NCBI RefSeq assembly: GCF_040930455.2
Contig: NZ_CP170494.1
DNA: 64,000 bases
Reading direction: 5' to 3' (one strand)
DNA from: Neopusillimonas maritima
GTDB taxonomy: Bacteria; Pseudomonadota; Gammaproteobacteria; Burkholderiales; Burkholderiaceae_B
This document shows, piece after piece, positions 18,046 to 27,455 of this stretch. The notes under the pieces were generated by a model that was not told the DNA's origin, ran no database searches, and saw only the letters and a program-made list of their open reading frames with translations. The position numbers and the translations under genes are program-made. How positions within the stretch are numbered: the first letter of the stretch is position 1; every line of letters starts with the position of its first letter.

Positions 18046-18495
18046 ATGGCAAACTTAACACGTTTTGATCCATTTCGTGATTTAACGGCAATGGAACCCT
18101 GGCGAAATTTGGAGGACTTTTTTAGCGATTTCAGCTTGCGTCCTTTGGCGGATAAAGTCCAAACCGAGCCGCGCATCCGAATGGACGTAACCGAAGCGCA
18201 AGACCATTACGCCGTCAAGGCCGAGATCCCGGGTATGCGTAAGGAAGACATCACTGTTTCCATCGATGGTAACCAGGTAACCCTAAGTGCCGAGATCCGT
18301 CAGGAAAAAGAACAGAAAAAAGACGAAAAAGTGGTCCGTCGTGAACGTTTTTACGGCCGTCAGACGCGCAGCTTTTCACTCGCCCACGATATTGATGAGT
18401 CTGCCTCTTCAGCGCACTATGAAGACGGCGTATTGAACTTGAAGTTGGTAAAAAAGGCCGGTACGAACGGTAGCCGAACATTGGCTATTCAATAA
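18046..18495 (+). CDS. Small heat-shock protein (Hsp20/alpha-crystallin family)
   Basis: A 149-residue ATP-independent chaperone that holds unfolding proteins. The N-terminal arm (FDPFRDLTAME) is followed by the alpha-crystallin domain at about residues 42-135, with IPGMRKEDI and the C-terminal DGVLNLKLVKK motif; the short tail ends TLAIQ. GAGAGGTGAG precedes the ATG. The upstream ANR-type box suggests low oxygen, not only heat, induces it. A good terminator follows. Confidence 0.93.
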   Translation: MANLTRFDPFRDLTAMEPWRNLEDFFSDFSLRPLADKVQTEPRIRMDVTEAQDHYAVKAEIPGMRKEDITVSIDGNQVTLSAEIRQEKEQKKDEKVVRRERFYGRQTRSFSLAHDIDESASSAHYEDGVLNLKLVKKAGTNGSRTLAIQ

Positions 18496-18520
18496 AAATA
18501 AAGCTATAAATTATTGATCA

Positions 18521-18554
18521 TAGGGGCGTTACATTACCGCCCCTAACTTTTTCC
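18521..18554 (+). terminator. Rho-independent terminator after hsp20
   Basis: TAGGGGCG (18521-18528) pairs perfectly with CGCCCCTA (18538-18545) over a nine-base loop, followed by CTTTTT. It ends the hsp20 transcript and separates it from the signalling genes downstream. Confidence 0.85.
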
Positions 18555-18669
18555 CTTTCGCCGCCGTTAACTAACAAATTGTCCTTTTTCAATTTGTTGC
18601 ATTTTGTTATAAACCGGGGTAGTCTAGCGATTTTGTCTGGCGCAGGTGCCTTTATTCTGGCGGAAGGTT

Positions 18670-20880
18670 ATGGTTTCTATTCTTCAAGGCGCAGTCAAGC
18701 ATTTCCCGACCGACGCCAAGCGTCTGGCGAAGAAGATGCCATCGGCACACGGCCTGCAATTGTTATATAACGCAGTACAACGCCTTTCGGGAACCCGCAG
18801 AATTGATACCGGGTTGGCCCAGGTTCTTGAGTTGCTTTGTACGCATTCGCAATGGCAAGCTGCAATCGCCTGGATCACCCGACCACATGAGAAGCCGCAG
18901 TTTCAGTGTGCCTGGCATGAAACGCAGCACGGTATACAAGCGCTGGAAGCCTGTTTTCGCAACGGCGCGTTCAGCCACCAGGACACCATTCCATTCTTGG
19001 TGATGCAACAAGAAAGCGCAGTTTTCGCAGCAACCATTCCACAAAGCAATCACAACGAAGCAAACAATGTGGTTCGTAAACTGGGCTTGCACTCCGCCCT
19101 GGGTATCCCACTGCCTGGGCGTGTTCATGTTCTAGGCGTCATCGAGCTGCTGAGCACCGACACAAATGAGCCTGACGCCAGCACAATTGCACTACTGCAA
19201 ACGTTGGGTAGCGACATTGGTTTGTTTCTGGAGGCCCGCCAGTTGGAGGGGCAATTACAGGAAAAGAATAAAAAATTGTTGCAGACACAACGTATTGCAC
19301 GCCTGGCTTCCTGGGAAATCGACTTACTTAACTTAAAGCTATACGGTAGCCCTGATGCCGCAAGGGTCATGGGTTTATCGGTTGATGCTTTGCCGTCGAA
19401 TTTGCATGAGCTATTGGCCTTGATTCCGCAAGAAGATCATGACATTTTCAATAGCCTGTTGGCCGGCGCACAACAGCGCGCGCATCCTTTCGTTACTGTA
19501 GAGCATCGTTTATGTTCTCCGGGCGGTATACGCTACCTTATGGTAAGGGCGGAAGGGCGATTCGACCACGGCGGCAAGCCGGTACGTATCACCGGCACGA
19601 TGCAAGACATTACCGAACAAAAGCTCGCCAACATATATGCCACCCAGTCAGAGCAACGTTGGGAGGCCGCGTTTCGAAATAGTCCAGTTCCTTCCATTAT
19701 TACGGAGCTGGATTCCGGGCTTTGCCTCGATGCCAACGATGAAATGTGCCGTCTGTTGCGGCTGGAACTGAATGAGGTGGTTGGCAAAACTACGACCGAA
19801 CTCATGATTTGGCCGGCAAGCGAACCACGCGCCACGTTTATTGAAGAGGTCAAGAAACAGGGTTCGGTGCGCCAAAAGGAATTTCGGGCTATGGTCGACG
19901 GTGCCGAACACTATCTTCTGATCAATATGGAGCGCATTGAGTTTAACGACCACGATGCGCTTTACGGCCAATGGGTCGACATCACACCCGTAAAAAAACT
20001 CGAAGAAAAGTTGCGTTTAACCGCTGCGGCAGTCGAGCACGCCGCCGACGCGCTGGTGTTAATTGACCGTCAAGGCGATATTGTTGCCGTTAACCCCGCT
20101 TTTTCCACTATTACCGGGTATGCAACGGAACAAGCTCTGGGCAAATGGTTTCTGGGGTTACTCCACAAACCCACTGGGCGTCACGACAAACATTTTTTTA
20201 AAAACGCCGTCGATACGCTGGAGGATCACAATCAGTGGAAAGGTGAGGTCTGGACGCAACGGGCTAACGGTAATATTTTTCCGGCCCTGTTAACTTTAGG
20301 AGCGATTCGCAGCCCGGAGACAAACAAAATCACCCATTATGTTGGTGTTTTTTCTGATATCTCGCGCCAGAAAGAATATGAAGACCGCCTGCGCCAGCTT
20401 GCTTTGCACGATGAGTTAACTGGGCTCGCCAATCGTACGTTACTCATCGAACGGGGTAATCGTGCGTTGCTTCAAGCTGAACGGCATGACGGCATGGTAG
20501 CCGTATTGTTTATTGATTTGAACCGCTTCAAATCTGTTAATGACGCGCACGGCCATGCAGTAGGTGATGCACTATTACAACAAGTGGCTGATCGCCTGGT
20601 GTTATGCGTGCGGGCTTCCGACACAGTCGCCCGGGTCGGCGGTGATGAGTTCGTTATTCTACTTACTGATCTTTCACAAGACGACGACGCCTATCAAGTT
20701 GCCGATAAAGTGCACCTGGCAATGGTGCAGCCGTTTCGGGTGGAAGGTGTTGATATCGATGTAGGAGCCAGTGTCGGCGTGGCACGCTACCCACACGACG
20801 GGGTCGACATGACAATGCTGCTTAAATTTGCCGATGAGGGGTTGTACCAGGCAAAGCGGGCAGCAGGGCGGCGCGACTAA
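18670..20880 (+). CDS. GAF/PAS sensor diguanylate cyclase
   Basis: A cytoplasmic signalling protein of 736 residues from the ATG at 18670; a GTG at 18646 would add 8. A GAF-like region (about 40-200) is followed by three PAS-type segments (about 215-320, 330-445, 450-570; markers ITGTMQDITEQK, WVDITPVKKLEEKL, GVFSDISRQKEYEDRLRQLA) and a C-terminal GGDEF domain. The active-site GGDEF is at residues 657-661, and the inhibitory RxxD site (RASD) lies five residues before it. It should be an active, feedback-inhibited c-di-GMP synthase. No membrane segment. It heads a run of four signalling genes. Confidence 0.9.
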   Translation: MVSILQGAVKHFPTDAKRLAKKMPSAHGLQLLYNAVQRLSGTRRIDTGLAQVLELLCTHSQWQAAIAWITRPHEKPQFQCAWHETQHGIQALEACFRNGAFSHQDTIPFLVMQQESAVFAATIPQSNHNEANNVVRKLGLHSALGIPLPGRVHVLGVIELLSTDTNEPDASTIALLQTLGSDIGLFLEARQLEGQLQEKNKKLLQTQRIARLASWEIDLLNLKLYGSPDAARVMGLSVDALPSNLHELLALIPQEDHDIFNSLLAGAQQRAHPFVTVEHRLCSPGGIRYLMVRAEGRFDHGGKPVRITGTMQDITEQKLANIYATQSEQRWEAAFRNSPVPSIITELDSGLCLDANDEMCRLLRLELNEVVGKTTTELMIWPASEPRATFIEEVKKQGSVRQKEFRAMVDGAEHYLLINMERIEFNDHDALYGQWVDITPVKKLEEKLRLTAAAVEHAADALVLIDRQGDIVAVNPAFSTITGYATEQALGKWFLGLLHKPTGRHDKHFFKNAVDTLEDHNQWKGEVWTQRANGNIFPALLTLGAIRSPETNKITHYVGVFSDISRQKEYEDRLRQLALHDELTGLANRTLLIERGNRALLQAERHDGMVAVLFIDLNRFKSVNDAHGHAVGDALLQQVADRLVLCVRASDTVARVGGDEFVILLTDLSQDDDAYQVADKVHLAMVQPFRVEGVDIDVGASVGVARYPHDGVDMTMLLKFADEGLYQAKRAAGRRD

Positions 20881-20980
20881 AGCTTTATTCCGGTCAATTC
20901 GGGTTTTTGTTGCAGTGATATTAAAGTTTGCGCCACACTTGCCGTTAACCTCCCGTTAACCTGTAAAGTGGTGCTTGCTT

Positions 20981-21826
20981 ATGACGAATAACGACACGCA
21001 AGTCGGCTCGAACCCGGCAAATCTGCTCAACCAGATTGACCACCCACTGGCAGTTCATCTTTTACAAACCGAGAAAATGGCGGGGATCGGCCAGTTGGCG
21101 GCGGGTGTAGCCCATGAAATTAATAATCCAGTGGGTTATGTGTTTTCAAACCTGAAAACCTTGGCCGGTTATATGCAAGACATGCTGAAAATCATCGATG
21201 CGACCGATCATGTCGAGTCTATGGGTGAATTGCATCAATTGAAAAAAGCCCTGGATTACGACTACATTCGGCAAGATGTGCCGGCATTGTTACGCGAGTC
21301 CGAAGAGGGAATGGATCGCATAAAGCACATTATTTCAGCGTTGAAGTATTTTTCCCACACCGACGATGACAGCTTCCGTTTGGCCGACCTTCATCAAAGT
21401 ATTGAGTCGACTTTAACGGTGGCAGGCAACGAAATTAAATATCGCGCACAAGTGATCAAACAATTCGGTGTTTTGCCACCCGTGCAATTCAATGTGTCGC
21501 AAATCAATCAGGTTGTGATGAATTTATTAATCAATGCAGCACAATCGATTGAAAATTCAGGCATGATTACATTACGTACCAATCAGGACGGCGCCTGGGT
21601 ATGGTTCGAAGTTGAAGACACGGGGTGCGGTATGACAGCAGAGATACAGCAGCGTATTTTTGAGCCCTTTTATACAACCAAGCCCGTTGGGCAGGGCACC
21701 GGTATGGGTTTGGCCCTCTCTTACGGCATTGTTCAAAAACATAATGGCAGAATTGACGTATTCAGTAGAGTGGGACACGGCACCCGCATTCGTGTCTGGT
21801 TGCCGGTTCACCAACCCAACTTCTAA
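20981..21826 (+). CDS. Soluble sensor histidine kinase
   Basis: A 281-residue kinase with no membrane segment and almost no input domain. The H-box HEINNP has its phosphorylatable histidine at residue 45, followed by N-box NLLINAAQSIE, G1 DTGCGM, F-box FEPFYTTKP and G2 GTGMGLALSYGI. Such kinases need a partner for input; the GAF/PAS protein upstream or a protein complex may supply it. ATG at 20981 is preferred to a TTG two codons earlier. The next gene, a response regulator, begins 14 bases downstream, so REC domains there are the likely targets. Confidence 0.9.
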   Translation: MTNNDTQVGSNPANLLNQIDHPLAVHLLQTEKMAGIGQLAAGVAHEINNPVGYVFSNLKTLAGYMQDMLKIIDATDHVESMGELHQLKKALDYDYIRQDVPALLRESEEGMDRIKHIISALKYFSHTDDDSFRLADLHQSIESTLTVAGNEIKYRAQVIKQFGVLPPVQFNVSQINQVVMNLLINAAQSIENSGMITLRTNQDGAWVWFEVEDTGCGMTAEIQQRIFEPFYTTKPVGQGTGMGLALSYGIVQKHNGRIDVFSRVGHGTRIRVWLPVHQPNF

Positions 21827-21840
21827 GTCTGGGTGTGATC

Positions 21841-23169
21841 ATGTCTGACGCTTCACAATCGGCAACCATTTTAATTGTTGATGACGAACCCAACGTCATC
21901 AGTAGCCTCAAACGTGCTTTGCACGCACAACCTTTCAAGTTGTTGGGGGCCACCAATGGCGAAAGCGCTTTGCAATTGCTGGAAGAGGAGGGCGCCGACC
22001 TGGTCATCTGCGATGCCCGCATGCCGGGCATGGACGGCCCAACTTTGTTGCGCACCATTGAGTCGCGTCGGCCCGACTGCATGCGTATTCTTTTAACTGG
22101 ATATGAAGACATTGACCAAACCATCCGTGCTATTAACGAAGGGCGTATTTTCCGTTACATCAGCAAACCTTGGGACGACCGGCTTTTGTTACTTGCGATC
22201 AAGCAGGCATTGGAGCATCAGCATATAGAACGTGACCGCAATCGTTTGCAACTATTAACGCAAGAACAGAATATTGCACTTCAGCAAGTAAATAGTGAAC
22301 TGGAAAGCCGGGTTGAGTCGCGAACTGCCGAGCTTATGCGGGCGGCTGAAATGCTGTCGGCGGCCAATGAAGAACTGAAACAAGCGTATGTAACGGCAAC
22401 TGAGGTTTTCTCGGCACTATTGGCCCAACGGTTGCCGCGCAGCCGACAAACCAATAAAGAAGTCATTGAGTTGATGCGCGCTTTTTGCAAGGCGCAAGAG
22501 TATTCCCAGCAACTGACCGACGACCTTTCAATGGCCGCCGCCTTATATAACCTGGGCAAACTCACCTGGAACGACGCCCTGATCGCCTTGCCGCCGGAAT
22601 CTATGGATCGCGTTCAGCGCGAGAATTATAAAAACTACCCAACAACGGGTGAACGCCTGCTGATCGCGCTTGAGCCGGCACATGATGCCGCCCTCATTAT
22701 CCGGCATCATCAGGAACGGTGGGACGGGGCGGGATTTCCCGACGGTCTGGTGGGCAATGCCATCCCGTTTGGGGCACGGGTTCTTAAGCTGGTGGTTGAT
22801 TTCGTCGAAATGAAAATGGGCATGGTTTTTGCGCGCAAAGTGCCGCATGAGGAAATGGTAGAAAAAATGCCCAAGTATGCCGGGCGTTTATATGATCCGG
22901 AGTTATGTGCGGCGTTTATTGAATTAGTGAAGCGTTTGGAAGAAGAAAAAGAAGCGGAAAGCGAAGACGTTGTGACGCACAATACAAGTACGTTGCGCCC
23001 GGAGATGATTATTGCGCGCAGTTTGCATGCACAAAACGGCATGCTGCTTCTAAAGGAAGGTACGGTCATTACGGAAAGGCTCATCAATAAGCTCAAAGAC
23101 TTCGAGGAAAACGAGGAAACGCAATACGTTATTCATGTCTTGCAGGTACTGCAAGACGAAGAGGCATGA
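21841..23169 (+). CDS. Response regulator with degenerate HD-GYP output domain
   Basis: A 443-residue protein: receiver domain (about 8-125, phosphoacceptor Asp58 in CDARMPGMDG), a coiled coil (about 130-185), then an HD-GYP-like domain (about 190-345) and a C-terminal tail. The HD-GYP catalytic signature is eroded: HD is replaced by Tyr236-Asn237 (LYNLGK), the next metal histidine by Tyr266 (KNYP), and GYP reads GFP at 298-300, though HH289-290 and RWDG remain. Active enzymes hydrolyse c-di-GMP; this one is probably inactive and may only bind ligand or partners. It overlaps the next gene by four bases. Confidence 0.85.
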   Translation: MSDASQSATILIVDDEPNVISSLKRALHAQPFKLLGATNGESALQLLEEEGADLVICDARMPGMDGPTLLRTIESRRPDCMRILLTGYEDIDQTIRAINEGRIFRYISKPWDDRLLLLAIKQALEHQHIERDRNRLQLLTQEQNIALQQVNSELESRVESRTAELMRAAEMLSAANEELKQAYVTATEVFSALLAQRLPRSRQTNKEVIELMRAFCKAQEYSQQLTDDLSMAAALYNLGKLTWNDALIALPPESMDRVQRENYKNYPTTGERLLIALEPAHDAALIIRHHQERWDGAGFPDGLVGNAIPFGARVLKLVVDFVEMKMGMVFARKVPHEEMVEKMPKYAGRLYDPELCAAFIELVKRLEEEKEAESEDVVTHNTSTLRPEMIIARSLHAQNGMLLLKEGTVITERLINKLKDFEENEETQYVIHVLQVLQDEEA

Positions 23170-26100
23170 GCGCATTCGGCTTCATTCGGATGTGTAGTGT
23201 TTATGGCGCAGCGCGTTTTTTACCCGCGCTGGCATTACTGTTTTTTGGCTTGGGCGGCCTGCTCGACGCCGTCATCAACTTATTGTTCTTCGCTCGCGTA
23301 CCGCTTGTTTCCTGGGGCGAAATCACGCTTTATATATCAACCGGCCTAACATTGGGTCTGGCTGCCCATTGGGTTTGGCCAGGTCGTATTTTGGCGCTCG
23401 TGACACTGGTTGTTGCTGTTGCCTACACCTACTCGGCAGGTCTATGGGGTGGTTTGCTATTAGTTGGGGCATTTGGCTTAATCGCAACAATGTTCCCTTT
23501 GCCAAAACAAAAACTTGTTTGTCTCTTGATCGCCGCTTTATTGTTGTTTTTGTCGTTTTTTGCAGTGATTGTGCCCGACGACTGGGTAGTTTCACGCTTG
23601 CAAAGTTATGCGCACGAAACCCATATCGACGCCATCATGGGGGGGCTGATCGCCCTGGGCCTGGTTGGTCATGCATTTTCAAAAACCACTTCAGCCGGTT
23701 TTCAGGCGAAAGAAGAAGAGCGTAAACAATTTTTTGTCGCAACCGGCGGTGTTGCATTGGCCGTTCTATGCTGGTTTTTATTGGCGGAACAGGAGCAACG
23801 CTTTGCCGAACAACAAGCAACAATCAGCTCTGCACAGGCGCAAAGTGCCATCACCGAATCTTTGAGCGAAAAAATCGCCGCATTGCAACGCCTTCATTAT
23901 CGCGTTGCAGCCTGGCAAGGCCCGATGCACGACGAAGTACAACTGATTGCCGAGGCGCAGCGTTTCATACAAGACCACACCACCGCGCTAGGCGTTGCCA
24001 TCGTAAGCCAGTCGGGGCGAACCGAAACCGGCTATTCGTTGAATCATCCGCAACGCTTTTCCGACGTCCTGAGCCACTGGCCGGCTCGTGCCGAGGTGCA
24101 AAGCTGGCTCAGGCATGTTGCCTCGGAGAGTACACCGCATCTGTTCCTTTACAGTTCCGATAATGTCTCCGACTGGTTCTGGCTGGGTATAGCTTTGCCG
24201 GGCCCGAACGCGAGTCATCAGGTGTTGGTGGTGGCGCATAGTCTTGAGCAGTTTCTTGATTCCGCTCTGCGGCCCGACCTTGCCGCCATTCGGTTCCAGC
24301 TGCATATGGATGGCCGAATGCTATACGACAACCTGGAAGAGCAGGGCGTTCAAGCAGCCCGCTATCTGGGCACCAGCCGGTTCGATCCACATCATGATAT
24401 TCACTGGGAATTGTCGACATGGATATCGCCGCGAGCGGCCCCGCTTATTAGCCGTTTGCTGCCCGACTTTCTGTTCCTGGTTTGTCTGGGTTTTACGATC
24501 CTGTTAGTTCGAACGCTGCGTCTGTCACAAGACGTTGTTCAACGATCCGACGCCCTTAGCCAGGCAATTTTTTACGACTATCTTACCGGGCTGCCCAATA
24601 AAGCATCTTTAATAGAAAAACTGGATGATGTATGCAAACGCGCCCGTGCACAGGCAAGTTGTGCCTCGATTATTTTGCTTGATTTGAATGGGCTCAAACT
24701 GATTAACGATTCGATGGGCTTTGAAGTGGGCGACCGCATACTGCGCGAAGTGGCAAACCGGTTGGCCGGCTCGATACAGGCTCCCCAATGGTTGGCCCGA
24801 TTGGAAGGGGATGAGTTCGTTGTGGTGGTACCGGACGCGCCGGGCCATCAGGTGACGCAACTTGCACGACGCCTGATCAACGTTATTGCACGGCCTTACC
24901 AGCACCAACAGGCTGAATTACACCTAACGGCGTCTGCAGGCATTACCACCCACATAGCGAATGTGCCTGAACCGTTGGAGCTGATTCGCGAAGCCGACCT
25001 CGCATCGGCACAAGCCAAGCAAAGTGGCCGCAATACCTGGCGTGAATATGCAAATGAATTGGCTTCCGATGTGAATACGCGGCTTTCACTGCGCACCGAC
25101 TTGCAGAAAGCGTTGGTCAACGACCATTTCAGTATGCATTATCAACCGCTCATCAACGGCTTTACCGGTCGCATCACTAGCGCAGAGGCATTGCTGCGTT
25201 GGCCGCACTCCGATCGCGGCTATATTTCGCCTTCGGTATTTGTGCCGATTGCCGAAGAGTCGGGCTTAATTGTGCCTTTAAGCCAATGGGTGCTGCATGC
25301 GGTTTGCCGTGATAAAGCGGCGTTAAATCGAAAAATCATGGCGGACTTTCCCTTCATCATTAACATCTCGCCCTTGTATTTTCAGCACCCGCGATTTGTT
25401 GAGGAGCTGACCCATGCGCTGGCAACGCATAATTTATCGCCACAGGATATCCAGATAGAAATTACAGAAGGCGTGCTGTTGGAAAGGGTTGATCACACCA
25501 TCAGCAAATTGAGCACACTGCGTGAATTGGGGTTCAGTGTCTCGGTGGATGACTTTGGTACCGGCTATTCAAGCTTGAGCTATCTGAAAGATCTCCCGGT
25601 CGACAAAATAAAAATCGATAGTTCCTTCGTACGCCAAATCGCAGGAGACAGAAAAAGCGCGGCGATTAGCAAGGCCATTATCAGTCTGGCTCATCACCTG
25701 GGGCTTAAGGTGGTTGCGGAAGGCGTGGAGACGGAGGCGCAATACTGGTTCCTGAAACGGCATTTTTGCGATGAGTTTCAGGGGCATTTATTTGCCCGCG
25801 CTATGCCGATGGAACAATTGGAAACACGCTTAAGGGAAAAAGGGGGGGGTGAAACGCTTCCCATGGCACCGGAAAGCGATTTAACCCATCGCGCCATCCT
25901 GATCCTTGATGACGAAGAAAACATACTGAATGCGCTTCACCGTGTTTTGCGCCGTGAGGGTTATCTTGTATTCAAGGCTTCAAGCACACGCGAAGCGTTC
26001 AACATATTGGGGGAAAACGCGATACATGTCATTATCTCCGACCAGCGTCTGCCCAATATGACCGGGACCGAATTTTTCAGTGAAATCAAAAACCTTTACC

Positions 26101-26276
26101 CGTCGACCATTCGTATTATTTTGTCGGGCTATGCCGACTTGAAATCACTGACCGAGGCGATTAACCATGGCGCCGTATACAAGTTCATGGCCAAACCGTG
26201 GGACGAAGAAGAGCTGCGTCAGACGCTGTTGCAGGCGTTCAAGGAAGTTGAGCTGCGTGGTACATTCTCAAACTAA
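23166..26276 (+). CDS. Membrane GGDEF-EAL protein with C-terminal receiver domain
   Basis: A 1036-residue protein. About six membrane segments fill residues 10-200, a probable extracytoplasmic region runs to about 425, and one more helix precedes the cytoplasmic part. The GGDEF domain reads EGDEF at 547-551 and lacks the RxxD site, so cyclase activity is doubtful. The EAL domain looks complete: EALLRW (Glu674), ITEGV, DDFGTGYSS, KIKID and EGVETE. A receiver domain closes the chain (about 905-1025, Asp959 in SDQRLP). It is likely a phosphodiesterase tuned by phosphorylation from the upstream kinase. The stop overlaps the convergent Rieske gene by nine bases. Confidence 0.9.
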   Translation: MSAFGFIRMCSVYGAARFLPALALLFFGLGGLLDAVINLLFFARVPLVSWGEITLYISTGLTLGLAAHWVWPGRILALVTLVVAVAYTYSAGLWGGLLLVGAFGLIATMFPLPKQKLVCLLIAALLLFLSFFAVIVPDDWVVSRLQSYAHETHIDAIMGGLIALGLVGHAFSKTTSAGFQAKEEERKQFFVATGGVALAVLCWFLLAEQEQRFAEQQATISSAQAQSAITESLSEKIAALQRLHYRVAAWQGPMHDEVQLIAEAQRFIQDHTTALGVAIVSQSGRTETGYSLNHPQRFSDVLSHWPARAEVQSWLRHVASESTPHLFLYSSDNVSDWFWLGIALPGPNASHQVLVVAHSLEQFLDSALRPDLAAIRFQLHMDGRMLYDNLEEQGVQAARYLGTSRFDPHHDIHWELSTWISPRAAPLISRLLPDFLFLVCLGFTILLVRTLRLSQDVVQRSDALSQAIFYDYLTGLPNKASLIEKLDDVCKRARAQASCASIILLDLNGLKLINDSMGFEVGDRILREVANRLAGSIQAPQWLARLEGDEFVVVVPDAPGHQVTQLARRLINVIARPYQHQQAELHLTASAGITTHIANVPEPLELIREADLASAQAKQSGRNTWREYANELASDVNTRLSLRTDLQKALVNDHFSMHYQPLINGFTGRITSAEALLRWPHSDRGYISPSVFVPIAEESGLIVPLSQWVLHAVCRDKAALNRKIMADFPFIINISPLYFQHPRFVEELTHALATHNLSPQDIQIEITEGVLLERVDHTISKLSTLRELGFSVSVDDFGTGYSSLSYLKDLPVDKIKIDSSFVRQIAGDRKSAAISKAIISLAHHLGLKVVAEGVETEAQYWFLKRHFCDEFQGHLFARAMPMEQLETRLREKGGGETLPMAPESDLTHRAILILDDEENILNALHRVLRREGYLVFKASSTREAFNILGENAIHVIISDQRLPNMTGTEFFSEIKNLYPSTIRIILSGYADLKSLTEAINHGAVYKFMAKPWDEEELRQTLLQAFKEVELRGTFSN

Positions 26277-27305
26277 TTCGCGCTGTTCTTCCTGAACCAA
26301 CCGGTCGATCATACGCCGTGCTTGTACGCCGCCTGAATCAATATTGAGCATCAGCAAACGGCGCTCGGGATGACCGGCCAGATTTTTTTGCTGCGCTTCC
26401 AGCACCCCTAAATCCTGAGCAAAAATTTCGCCCTGGTTTTTGCGAATACGTTCGGTTAGCTCCGCGTCATCGGCCTTGAAATGACGCGCCATGCCCCAGA
26501 AATACCAATGTGAGTTTTCCGTTTCGGGGGTGATGAAATCAACCACAACGGCTGAAACCTTCACGGAAGGGTCGGCATCGAAGCCACCTTGGCCGGCATA
26601 AGCCACACCAACATTGATCAGGATATGGCTGGGGGGTGTAAAACGCGAAATTTGCCAACGGTCGACTGGTTTGTCCGGATTCAGCCCATTTGCGCGCATG
26701 GCGTTGGCTAGAAAGGGCGGTGCCTGAATGTTATGCATGAAACGGCTGGTAATGACCGTGTCTCCTTCGACCCGCGTATTAACCGGCGCTTCGTCGATCT
26801 CGTCTTGCCCAATACTTTCGGGATGCACGTAGGTTTCGTGCGTGAGATCCATTAAATTGTCGATCATTAAACGGTAATCGCAATTCAAGTGATACATGCC
26901 GCCGCCGTAGGCCCATTCATTGCTAACCGCCCATTCGAGATGCGGGATAAGGGCGGGGTCGGCTAAGGAGGCGTCGCCTGGCCAAACCCAGATAAAGCCG
27001 TATCTTTCAATCACCGGGAAACTTTTGATGCACGGGAAACCACCCACGCGCTGCATCGGCATCGATACGGTTTTGCCATCGCAACCCATCGCAAGGCCGT
27101 GGTAGCCGCATACGAGATTGCCGTTCTCGACAAAACCCAGCGATAAAGCAGCACCACGGTGAGGGCAAAAGTCTTCCACGGCCGCCACCTGGTTGTTCTC
27201 ACCGCGATAAAACGCAATACGTTCCCCGCATATTTGGCGGCCCAACGGCTTGTCGTTAATTTCGTCGGGTGTACAGGCAACGTACCAGGTGTTTTTTAAA
27301 TACAT
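26268..27305 (-). CDS. Rieske non-haem iron aromatic oxygenase (VanA-like)
   Basis: A 345-residue oxygenase subunit resembling vanillate O-demethylase and toluenesulfonate monooxygenase. The Rieske [2Fe-2S] ligands are in CPHRGA and CGYHGL (about residues 47-70). The mononuclear iron site is in DNLMDLTHETYVH (about residues 142-155). The start at 27305 puts the protein at the usual MYLKNTWYVA opening, with GGAGAC upstream. No reductase partner gene (VanB type) adjoins it. The substrate is an aromatic ether or acid by family, but unidentified. Confidence 0.85.
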   Translation of the reverse strand: MYLKNTWYVACTPDEINDKPLGRQICGERIAFYRGENNQVAAVEDFCPHRGAALSLGFVENGNLVCGYHGLAMGCDGKTVSMPMQRVGGFPCIKSFPVIERYGFIWVWPGDASLADPALIPHLEWAVSNEWAYGGGMYHLNCDYRLMIDNLMDLTHETYVHPESIGQDEIDEAPVNTRVEGDTVITSRFMHNIQAPPFLANAMRANGLNPDKPVDRWQISRFTPPSHILINVGVAYAGQGGFDADPSVKVSAVVVDFITPETENSHWYFWGMARHFKADDAELTERIRKNQGEIFAQDLGVLEAQQKNLAGHPERRLLMLNIDSGGVQARRMIDRLVQEEQRELV

Positions 27306-27455
27306 GATGGGATTTGTCTCCGTATTGATTTCGATGGTGCTGATGCCCACGAGTTGTACTTATTTTGTGGAGGGTATTGTAGCGATGCAGGCTAAAGGGA
27401 TAAAGCCGTTAATAACGGTATGGATTCATAAATACTCGAATTTACATAATATACA

